From a virus, in IMG/VR virus record IMGVR_UViG_3300034103_000309, positions 1 to 31,268 of that record: a DNA stretch of 31,268 nt; one strand, written 5' to 3'. The number at the start of each line of letters is the position of its first letter. The first letter of the stretch is position 1. Below are positions 1-6,584 of the stretch, one piece after another. Made by a program: the position numbers and the translations under genes. The notes under the pieces were generated by a model. That model saw only the letters and a list, made by a program, of their open reading frames with translations. It was not told the origin of the DNA and ran no database searches.

Positions 1-672
1 ACACATGATTTGAATCAATACAATAGAAAAAGAATTGTACAGACTAAAATAAACTACGATCCTATCAACATTACTTTTCACGATGATGGATTGAATATGA
101 TTACAAAAATGTGGGATGCATATTATTCTTACTATTACAAAGACAGCACTAACCTAAGAGTATTCAAAGGTGCTACTGGTGCTGAAGTAGAGCCTAGTCA
201 GCCGGGAGCTGGCGCAGCAAATCAAAATTACAACGTTAGAAACATTTATGATGCTAGCTTAACTGGTAATAATAATTGGGGTTATATAGGAGAATCTTTT
301 GCAGATTCTCAGCAACAGGTTAAACAACCATTCTTTAGAAACATTACTGTATTTGGTTTTAACAGACACAACTTCACAGCATACACATTAATCAATCCAG
401 TTATTACTAAGTTTGATCACGACACCTATGCATATGCAGAGGCTGCCGGCACAATGGAACTTAAAATGGATATTTCCTATGAAACTGTAGTATACAACGA
501 GGGTGGCATGGATGGGCGTGATCCTAGCAATATCGTACAAGGTTTTGGATTAGATGCAACATACGATACAAAACGAAGTCCAATAACACCTGTAGGAGCC
601 AATGCAGTGGTTCCTGGACCCGGAGCATATCTAGATCCTGAAGGTGGATTCATTAAATCACTAAAGGATTAA
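1..672 (+). CDS. Tail-tube-like protein (gp19/gp54 family), 5' truncated
   Basis: The reading frame is open to the left edge (codons ACA CAT GAT precede a TTG at 10), so the true start is probably outside the window. About 220 residues are visible. The stretch around residues 110-165 (FGFNR...LINPVITKFDHD...MELKMDISYETVVYNEG, shortened here) has the alternating beta pattern and closing YE-V-Y strand typical of contractile-phage tail tube or tube-initiator proteins. The N-terminal half has an aromatic cluster (WDAYYSYYY) and a FHDD motif. The C-terminus is a Gly/Pro-rich tail ending GGFIKSLKD. It is followed 2 nt later by a small protein, then a further probable tail gene and gp4. Tube versus tube-initiator cannot be decided by eye. 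Confidence 0.55.
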   Translation, partial: THDLNQYNRKRIVQTKINYDPINITFHDDGLNMITKMWDAYYSYYYKDSTNLRVFKGATGAEVEPSQPGAGAANQNYNVRNIYDASLTGNNNWGYIGESFADSQQQVKQPFFRNITVFGFNRHNFTAYTLINPVITKFDHDTYAYAEAAGTMELKMDISYETVVYNEGGMDGRDPSNIVQGFGLDATYDTKRSPITPVGANAVVPGPGAYLDPEGGFIKSLKD

Positions 673-674
673 TC

Positions 675-941
675 ATGGGAACCATTGCAAAGAACAATGC
701 TAATGTAGCATACAATTATCAAAAAGTTCCTGGATTAGTAACATCAAATCAACTGCAATCTCAAGCAGGATTGGCAATTTCATTACGGGATAATCCTAAT
801 CTAAATAGAAATGTAGCCTTTTTATTTCCAACTAATTTGACTACACCTAACTATGGAGCGGGGTCACCTACTCTACTTGCTAGAAGTTCAATACAAACAT
901 CAGGTGATGTAACTTATGCAGGTAGACAGACAAACCTGTAA
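675..941 (+). CDS. Small probable virion protein, function unknown
   Basis: 88 residues, starting 2 nt after the stop of the tail-tube-like gene and ending 5 nt before the next start, so almost certainly co-transcribed with them. It is Asn/Gln/Thr-rich with no membrane segment, no cysteine and no motif I recognise (MGTIAKNNANVAYNYQ at the start, AGRQTNL at the end). Composition and position suggest a tail or neck component; that is inference from context only. Confidence 0.6.
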   Translation: MGTIAKNNANVAYNYQKVPGLVTSNQLQSQAGLAISLRDNPNLNRNVAFLFPTNLTTPNYGAGSPTLLARSSIQTSGDVTYAGRQTNL

Positions 942-946
942 ATTAC

Positions 947-1309
947 ATGCCTAGAATTATTGATGACAAAACAACATTAGACAGAACAGTTAGAATCTTT
1001 GATGCATTCTATCAAACTGATCTACGAATAAATGCCAGCGAGTACGATATCGTCAATGGTTATTTTACCAGTGTATGTGAAACAAAAAACATAGCAGATA
1101 ATTTCACAACAGTGTTGTTTAGAATATCGACACAGACAGGCGTACCCGTACTTCAATTATTAGATGAGTTGAAGGGTCAACCAAATGCGCTGTCAATGAA
1201 CAAGCAGATTTGCTATTGGTTAAACAGTCTTAAATCAAAAACATCACTGTATGGGGTAAGTGTAATACCTCAACCAGTAGTACCGGTCGCTAGAAACGTG
1301 GTACTATAA
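947..1309 (+). CDS. Conserved-looking small tail/baseplate-region protein, unknown function
   Basis: 120 residues. The first 80 look like a compact alpha-helical domain (DRTVRIFDAFYQTDL, then EYDIVNGYFTSVC, then FTTVLFRISTQTG), followed by a Pro/Val-rich tail. Its TAA shares one base with the ATG of the gp4-like gene (overlap at 1309), which indicates translational coupling. I considered baseplate wedge gp53, because in T4 gene 53 lies next to gene 4, but this protein is much shorter than T4 gp53 and shows no residues I can match. Function left open. Confidence 0.6.
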   Translation: MPRIIDDKTTLDRTVRIFDAFYQTDLRINASEYDIVNGYFTSVCETKNIADNFTTVLFRISTQTGVPVLQLLDELKGQPNALSMNKQICYWLNSLKSKTSLYGVSVIPQPVVPVARNVVL

Positions 1310-1746
1310 TGGCAAAGTATGCGCAAGGCATATATACGCCAAAGCACCCTGAAAAATATATAGGGAATCACCAACCTAAATACCGTTCAGGTTGGGAACT
1401 TACTTTTATGACATTCTGCGACACAAACAAAAATGTATTATACTGGGCTAGCGAAGCGTTAAGAATTCCCTATAAACATCCACTGACCGGAAAGCCTACT
1501 ATATACATCCCTGACTTTTTTGTAGTATATCAAAACAAGCATGGGCAGAAGATAGCAGAAGTAGTTGAGATCAAACCTAAAAAACAAAGCATTATTGAAA
1601 GCAAAGTTTCAAATGCCAAAGATAGAATAGTAGTAGCCATTAATCACGCTAAGTGGGCATCGGCTATGGCATATTGTAAAAGTCAAGGATACACTTTTAG
1701 GGTAATAACAGAAGATGACTTGTTTTATAACGGTAGAAGTAAATGA
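1309..1746 (+). CDS. gp4: Head completion nuclease, T4 gp4-like
   Basis: 145 residues with the layout of a TnsA/PD-(D/E)xK-like nuclease: Glu30 in YRSGWELTF, Asp69 in YIPDFFV and the Glu87-Ile-Lys89 pair in VVEIKPKK. In T4, gp4 (also called gp50/65) is a head-completion protein that finishes the packaged head before tail joining, and the family has this fold. Length matches T4 gp4 (about 150). The gene overlaps its upstream neighbour by 1 nt and its downstream neighbour by 4 nt, so it is part of a tight structural operon. The nuclease-residue reading is direct; the role is from the family. Confidence 0.85.
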   Translation: MAKYAQGIYTPKHPEKYIGNHQPKYRSGWELTFMTFCDTNKNVLYWASEALRIPYKHPLTGKPTIYIPDFFVVYQNKHGQKIAEVVEIKPKKQSIIESKVSNAKDRIVVAINHAKWASAMAYCKSQGYTFRVITEDDLFYNGRSK

Positions 1747-2936
1747 AAAATATATATATTAACCAAAGATTTATTGATCCTTCGGTCTTATTGAGATATC
1801 CCCTAATTACTAAATATTCTATATCAGATGTGTCTACAATTGAAGGCGCAGATATTGTAGATCATTCAGTCTACATACTTGAAAGATATTGTTTAACTAA
1901 CATATATGATTATGCATCAGTTGAGCAACTAAACACCTTTGCAAATCTTTCAGATGCACAGTTATTATTTTTGGAAGATTTTACAATGCCTGTCCAAGAT
2001 ACTGCACTTCAAATAAAAAATCTTATAAACACACATGGCTTTAATCCTCAATCGTTATGGTTTAGCATAGCCTGGGTTCACCAAAAAGTAGAATTAGATA
2101 ATGCACTTAAAGCGATGGGAATACATGGTGTAAATGTTCAAGTTTACAACCATTGGTTATCTACAATATATGATCAATATATCAGAAACAAGTCTCTTTT
2201 TAATAAACTAAAAGATAATACAATAGAAAAAAGATATAGTATCTTCACTAGAAGATATTATGAACCTAGATTCTCTCTATTTCTTGAACTAATTAACCAA
2301 GACTTACTAAAAGATTGCGAGTATACATTTACTAACTTTAGTCCGGAAGTTAGAGAATACCCAAATCCTTGGATTACTAAAGAAGAACTAAAAAATCTAG
2401 ATATAACCAAATCATACAAAGATAAAAAACATCTTATTGACAGATGGATAGACGGTCTTCCTTATTGCATAGATGTTAATAATCTTATCGACTCGTTTCC
2501 ATTAAACATATATGAAAAGTATAGTAAATCAGGTATCAATGTAGTAATAGAAACTTTACCTCAACATCCAGTTTGGCATGACAGTAATACGCAATCACTT
2601 ATGATTACTGAAAAAACCTTCAAGGCAGTAGTTACAGAAAAACCCTTTATGTTGTTTGCACCCTCAGGTAGTATAGATATACTAAAAAAAGAAGGTTTCA
2701 AAACGTTTGATTCTTGGATTGATGAAAGTTATGATAAGACGGATATTGTCGAAGAAAAGCAAAAATTGATAGTAGATCAATTAAAAGAGTTCAACAAACT
2801 AACTGACGCTGAGTATTATAGAAACTTAGATAATACGGCTAGAACTACAAACCATAACTTGCGCAGATTTTTGTATCTAGGTAAGCTGTCGGCTGAGAAT
2901 ACTATATATTATGATATGGGATTACTCCAAAAGTAA
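1743..2936 (+). CDS. Glycosyltransferase-like phage protein
   Basis: 397 residues, ATG overlapping the gp4 stop (ATGA). The best clue is the C-terminal block at about residues 280-330: SLMITEKTFKAVV, then KPFMLFAPSG, then GFKTFDSWIDESYD. This 'SEKT-K-x-x-x-x-PF...LK-x-x-GF-TF...DE-YD' pattern recurs in phage and viral proteins related to nucleotide-sugar glycosyltransferases of the exostosin/fucosyltransferase type. The N-terminal half (two alternating strand/helix units with no metal-binding DxD that I can identify) would be the acceptor-side domain. A plausible role is decoration of virion proteins or host polysaccharide. Family membership is recalled, not tested; it could be a non-enzymatic relative. 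Confidence 0.45.
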   Translation: MKNIYINQRFIDPSVLLRYPLITKYSISDVSTIEGADIVDHSVYILERYCLTNIYDYASVEQLNTFANLSDAQLLFLEDFTMPVQDTALQIKNLINTHGFNPQSLWFSIAWVHQKVELDNALKAMGIHGVNVQVYNHWLSTIYDQYIRNKSLFNKLKDNTIEKRYSIFTRRYYEPRFSLFLELINQDLLKDCEYTFTNFSPEVREYPNPWITKEELKNLDITKSYKDKKHLIDRWIDGLPYCIDVNNLIDSFPLNIYEKYSKSGINVVIETLPQHPVWHDSNTQSLMITEKTFKAVVTEKPFMLFAPSGSIDILKKEGFKTFDSWIDESYDKTDIVEEKQKLIVDQLKEFNKLTDAEYYRNLDNTARTTNHNLRRFLYLGKLSAENTIYYDMGLLQK

Positions 2937-2952
2937 TGATGCTCATAACCCT

Positions 2953-2962
2953 TAATAAATAC
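2953..2962 (+). promoter_or_regulatory. T4-type late promoter before small terminase
   Basis: TAATAAATAC matches the T4 late -10 element TATAAATA at the core. No -35 element is expected for this class. Only 7 nt separate it from the ATG at 2970, so the transcript would start at or almost at the start codon. Confidence 0.7.
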
Positions 2963-2969
2963 TGATATT

Positions 2970-3458
2970 ATGACAAAGAAACTAGAAGAACTATTTGAAC
3001 TTCCCAATGATGTAGAAAAAGATGTCAATCAGTCCAACCTTGAAAAAGCCAATATAGAAATCTCTACCCAAGATGCACTTTCTAATTTAGAAAAGATAGA
3101 ACAAGCATTGACGCAGGTACGTGGACTTGAATCTAGTGATGAAGAAATGGATGAACTTGCTGACTTGGCTAAGAACAGCTATAAAGACTTGATGGATTTG
3201 GGTATGCAAGTTGATAGCAGATTCAGTGCAGAAATCTTTAATAGTGCCGGTACAATGTTGAACCATGCTATCACTGCTAAAACTGCTAAAATGACAAAGA
3301 AGCTTAAAATGATTGAGCTACAGCTTAAAAAAGCCGCCTTAGATCAGAAACAAGCAGTAAAGGCTGAAGAAATTGAAGCTACTCCGTTAGGTGATGGTCA
3401 ATCTTTTGATAGAAATGAACTACTAAAAATTCTGTCTGGTAAAAAAGATGAACAATGA
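2970..3458 (+). CDS. gp16: Small terminase subunit, T4 gp16-like
   Basis: 162 residues, almost entirely helical and highly charged, like the ring-forming DNA-recognition subunit of the T4 packaging motor (T4 gp16, 164 residues). Residues about 60-120 hold the most family-like part: a helix with DLMDLGMQVDSRFS, then IFNSAGTMLNHAITAKTAK, then the basic helix KLKMIELQLKK, which reads as the central oligomerisation coiled coil. An acidic N-terminus (LEELFELPNDVEKD) and an acidic/basic tail flank it. It lies just after the gp4-like gene and before probable prohead core genes. No large terminase is in the window. Confidence 0.7.
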   Translation: MTKKLEELFELPNDVEKDVNQSNLEKANIEISTQDALSNLEKIEQALTQVRGLESSDEEMDELADLAKNSYKDLMDLGMQVDSRFSAEIFNSAGTMLNHAITAKTAKMTKKLKMIELQLKKAALDQKQAVKAEEIEATPLGDGQSFDRNELLKILSGKKDEQ

Positions 3459-3465
3459 TAAATAA
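3458..3465 (+). promoter_or_regulatory. T4-type late promoter, overlapping the gp16 stop codon
   Basis: ATAAATAA overlaps the last base of the small-terminase TGA and lies 18 nt before the ATG at 3484. It matches the late -10 core except for the final base (A rather than C). A GGA ribosome-binding element follows at 3474-3476. Confidence 0.6.
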
Positions 3466-3483
3466 TATATACAGGAATATGCA

Positions 3484-4107
3484 ATGAGAAGCCTAAAACA
3501 ATATATCACCGAAAGCGTCAAGCTTTACGATTATACAATTAAGATCGCCGGCGATGTTGACAAGAATTTCTTAGATTTGTTTGCACACAATCTAAAAGAG
3601 AAGTTCGATGCAGTTGACATCAGTAAGCCATCTACCACCCCTATACAGAAGGATCCATATGGATTCCCTGACTTGCGCAATCAATCTGTCACTATTATCA
3701 AAGCTAATTTTAGATATCCAGCAACAGAACCAATGATTCAACAAGTTGCTCAACTGTTAGGTTATAATATCAATATGGTTCGTGCTATACAGACAAACTA
3801 TAATGATAGCATCAATAGCGAAACACAAGCTTATGAGAATGAAGAAGGTCACAGTCCTCTACTAAATCATACTGAATTAGAAGAAATGCCTGGTGCTAAA
3901 GATGCAAATAAGGCATACGGTGACTCATATCTATCTAGCGTCAAAGAGCAAATGAAGGGCAATCAGATTCAAATGCAATATTCTGGTAAAGAAACACCTG
4001 ATGCATTTGATCCGTTCAAAGCTATTCCACAAGACAAGCAAGGTGCAAACAGCCCAATGAGTAAGATTACTCGACCAGAAAAGCCACAAACTGGCGCAAG
4101 AAAATAA
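3484..4107 (+). CDS. Putative prohead core / internal head protein
   Basis: 207 residues. The N-terminus MRSLKQYITE|S closely resembles the 10-residue capsid-targeting peptide of T4 internal proteins (MKTYQEFIAE|A), which T4 prohead protease gp21 removes after the Glu; the predicted cut here is after Glu10. A compact alpha/beta domain follows to about residue 110 (YDYTIKIAGD, then FRYPATEPMIQQVAQLLGY), then a disordered Pro/Gln/Lys-rich tail with ELEEMPG. It is driven by a late promoter and sits between small terminase and a scaffold-like gene. Head location is inferred from the leader and the context; no named family recognised. Confidence 0.55.
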   Translation: MRSLKQYITESVKLYDYTIKIAGDVDKNFLDLFAHNLKEKFDAVDISKPSTTPIQKDPYGFPDLRNQSVTIIKANFRYPATEPMIQQVAQLLGYNINMVRAIQTNYNDSINSETQAYENEEGHSPLLNHTELEEMPGAKDANKAYGDSYLSSVKEQMKGNQIQMQYSGKETPDAFDPFKAIPQDKQGANSPMSKITRPEKPQTGARK

Positions 4108-4125
4108 TTCAAAGGAATAATTGAA

Positions 4126-6489
4126 ATGAATTTAAAAGACATGCTAGCAAAAATGAGCCAGTTGAGCGAGGCTACAGAAAAGACTAAGACTGGTGTTAGG
4201 CACACTGCTGAACCAGGTGGCTATGGTCGTAAAGATGATGAAGATGAAGAAGGCAATAAAGTAAAGTCTGCTTCTACTGAGAAAAAGGGTCGTGGTCGTC
4301 CAAAGAAAGCTGCTGCTGCTTCGGGTGAAGATAAGAAGTATGACTTCAGTGCATTTGGCGTAAAACATGGTAAAGATATTAAATTACCTGCTCATGACAA
4401 AAAGAAAACTACTAAGCACAGTATCAAAGAATACTTTGACCAAATCGATGCTAGTAGAGAAAAGATGTATGAAGCTGAACAGATTCAAATCAAGCCAGCC
4501 GCTCAAATGCCTAAAAAGCCAGGCCAAACATCAATGCCAGGTCAGCAACAACAAGTTGCTGGTCAACCTGCTCAAAACACACAAGTTATTGCACAAGGTA
4601 ACAAGACTTTAGGCACAGTCAACAACCCGCAACTTGCTAATCAGATTAAACAATCTATTGGCAAGGGTGAAATGACATTGATGCCTGACCAACAAGTAAA
4701 TGAATTAGATGCTGGTACAGTTGCTAGATATCAAGATAAAGCATTTGACAAATATATGGGCGGTGATGAGAAACGTGCTCAAGGTTTAGATCGTGCATCC
4801 AAAAAACAAGCTGGCGCATTTGGTCATGTACCAACTACACAAAAAGTAAATGAAAAAGATATTGGTAAGCACAACAATGCTACTACCGGCTTTGACGCAA
4901 TGGTTCGTAAGCTAACACCAAAGTATGGCATTGAGGCAGCAAAACGTATTGCTGGTTCACAGATGAAGAAGATTAAAGAAGCTGATATGCCTACAGACCA
5001 GAACGACATGGGTGCAGGATTAGGCGCAGGCCGTAGTCAAGGCGTATTAGAAGGTCGTGCTAAAGCAGACAACAAAGCTGAAAAAGCAGGCAAGAAAGTT
5101 ACTAAAGATTTAGAATATGATATGAAGCACAAAGGTAAAGACGATGCAAAAGCTGAAAAGGCTGGCAAAAAGGTTACCAAAGACATTGAGTATGATGAGA
5201 AAAACAAAAAATCAGTAAAAGAGGCTGCAAAGCCAGACTATATCGATTTAGATAAAGACGGCGACAAAAAAGAAACTATGAAGAAAGCAGCCAGTGACAA
5301 GAAAAAGAAAGTTAAAGAAGGCATGGAACAAAGCTTACAAGCCGCAAGACTAACTGGTAAGTCACATGGATTAAAAGGCCACAGTCACTGTGGTAAAAAC
5401 TATGAAGACATGGAAGAAGCTCGTATGTACCATGAAGGCTATAAAGAAGGCCTAGATGAGTGCTATGGTCAAATGGGTCCTGCAGTTGTAGGTGAAGTAG
5501 ACATATTTGAAATGCCACCGGCCACAGTAGGCGGTATGGCAGATGCAGCAGTTGGTGAAGGCAATGCTTTCACTGCGGCTCTAGCAAGAACTCCTAAAGG
5601 TGACAAGTTCTCTGTAGGTGGAAAGACATTTACAGATAGAACAAATTACGACTCACGTGCTTTCGAAAGCCTAGAGACTCAATTAAATGCTTTGTTAGAA
5701 GGTAAAGTTGATGAAGGAATGACTGTATCTATTAGTAAAGGTCAGCAAGGATCTCCTGATTCAGTATCAGTAACTGCACAAGATGGTGAAGCAGATCAAC
5801 TATTGCAAGCTATCAAACAAGCTGGTTTAGGTTTGTTTGGTGGAGATGATGGTCAGCAAGGTCAATCAAGTGCAATGTCTCTTCAACCAGCTGATGGTGG
5901 ACAAGAAGGCGGAGAAATGGGAATTGACGTAGTTGATGATCATGACGGAATGATGGACCTAATTAGAAAAATAACCGGTGATACGCCAGCTCCATCGACA
6001 CAAGGCTTTGGTGGTGAAGAAGGTTCTGATGATTATGAAGATGAAGAAGGTTCTGATGAAGATCAAGATCAAAAAGTAGACGAAGTTGAGAGCTATGATC
6101 AAGAGGAAGAAGAAGTTGCAGAAGACAATCCTCCTGATTCAGGTGCAGCCGAAACTACTGCTGACGAAAACGCAGAAGCCGCAGAAGATCAAGCACTAGC
6201 TACTGCAATGTCTGAAGGTGGTGATGGTGGTGAAGCAAGTGAAGAACCAGAAGAAGTAAATGAGTGGGCGAACGATGCTGGTGAAAAGGCTAGAGATTTC
6301 GATGATGAGTCTTTCAAGACTGACATGGATTTCATGACTAAAGTTATTTCAGGTGGATTGAATAAACAAAAATCTACAGGACAATCAACTGTACCGGTTG
6401 TAGCTACACAAATGAGTCGTTTAGGTAATCCTATGCAAGAATCTGTTGATTTATTGCACGATTGGAAAAAATTAAGCGGCATTAAGTAA
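4126..6489 (+). CDS. Large scaffold-like / prohead core protein with many prohead-protease-type sites
   Basis: 787 residues, low complexity and predicted largely disordered. The N-terminal third is Lys-rich. A tandem duplication near residues 315-360 repeats AEKAGKKVTKDxEYD. A DxDxDG calcium-loop-like motif follows (Asp374, Asp376, Asp378, Gly379), but it lacks the acidic residue at loop position 12. The C-terminal third is strongly acidic (Glu/Asp runs, residues about 625-720), and the protein ends in a short helix (LLHDWKKLSG). At least nine [LVM]-x-E|[AGS] sites occur (Glu15, 309, 366, 398, 478, 525, 530, 697, 772), the pattern cut by T4-type prohead protease. Charge, length and sites fit a sacrificial core protein like T4 gp22, but there is no direct sequence match I can name. 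The RBS AAAGGAA precedes the ATG. The gene ends at a strong terminator. Confidence 0.5.
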   Translation: MNLKDMLAKMSQLSEATEKTKTGVRHTAEPGGYGRKDDEDEEGNKVKSASTEKKGRGRPKKAAAASGEDKKYDFSAFGVKHGKDIKLPAHDKKKTTKHSIKEYFDQIDASREKMYEAEQIQIKPAAQMPKKPGQTSMPGQQQQVAGQPAQNTQVIAQGNKTLGTVNNPQLANQIKQSIGKGEMTLMPDQQVNELDAGTVARYQDKAFDKYMGGDEKRAQGLDRASKKQAGAFGHVPTTQKVNEKDIGKHNNATTGFDAMVRKLTPKYGIEAAKRIAGSQMKKIKEADMPTDQNDMGAGLGAGRSQGVLEGRAKADNKAEKAGKKVTKDLEYDMKHKGKDDAKAEKAGKKVTKDIEYDEKNKKSVKEAAKPDYIDLDKDGDKKETMKKAASDKKKKVKEGMEQSLQAARLTGKSHGLKGHSHCGKNYEDMEEARMYHEGYKEGLDECYGQMGPAVVGEVDIFEMPPATVGGMADAAVGEGNAFTAALARTPKGDKFSVGGKTFTDRTNYDSRAFESLETQLNALLEGKVDEGMTVSISKGQQGSPDSVSVTAQDGEADQLLQAIKQAGLGLFGGDDGQQGQSSAMSLQPADGGQEGGEMGIDVVDDHDGMMDLIRKITGDTPAPSTQGFGGEEGSDDYEDEEGSDEDQDQKVDEVESYDQEEEEVAEDNPPDSGAAETTADENAEAAEDQALATAMSEGGDGGEASEEPEEVNEWANDAGEKARDFDDESFKTDMDFMTKVISGGLNKQKSTGQSTVPVVATQMSRLGNPMQESVDLLHDWKKLSGIK

Positions 6490-6503
6490 TTACATACTAC
6501 ACC

Positions 6504-6532
6504 AAATACCCGGCTTAGCCGGGTATTTTTTT
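6504..6532 (+). terminator. Rho-independent terminator after the scaffold-like gene
   Basis: A perfect 11-bp inverted repeat (AAATACCCGGC / GCCGGGTATTT) with a 3-nt TTA loop, followed directly by a T run to 6532. It starts 15 nt after the stop codon at 6489. Confidence 0.92.
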
Positions 6533-6557
6533 GGTAAGTCTGTTTGAACTACAAACG

Positions 6558-6565
6558 ATAAATAC
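6558..6565 (+). promoter_or_regulatory. T4-type late promoter before the collagen-like fibre gene
   Basis: ATAAATAC, 19 nt before the ATG at 6585, with an AAGGTGA ribosome-binding site between (6571-6577). It lies 26 nt after the terminator, so it restarts transcription for the fibre/lysis block. Confidence 0.8.
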
Positions 6566-6584
6566 TAGATAAGGTGACATAGAT

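Noticed and set aside
5237-5275. EF-hand/dockerin calcium site in the scaffold-like protein
   Set aside because: DxDxDG is present, but the acidic residue at loop position 12 is missing (Met385), and no second hand follows; kept only as a descriptive motif.
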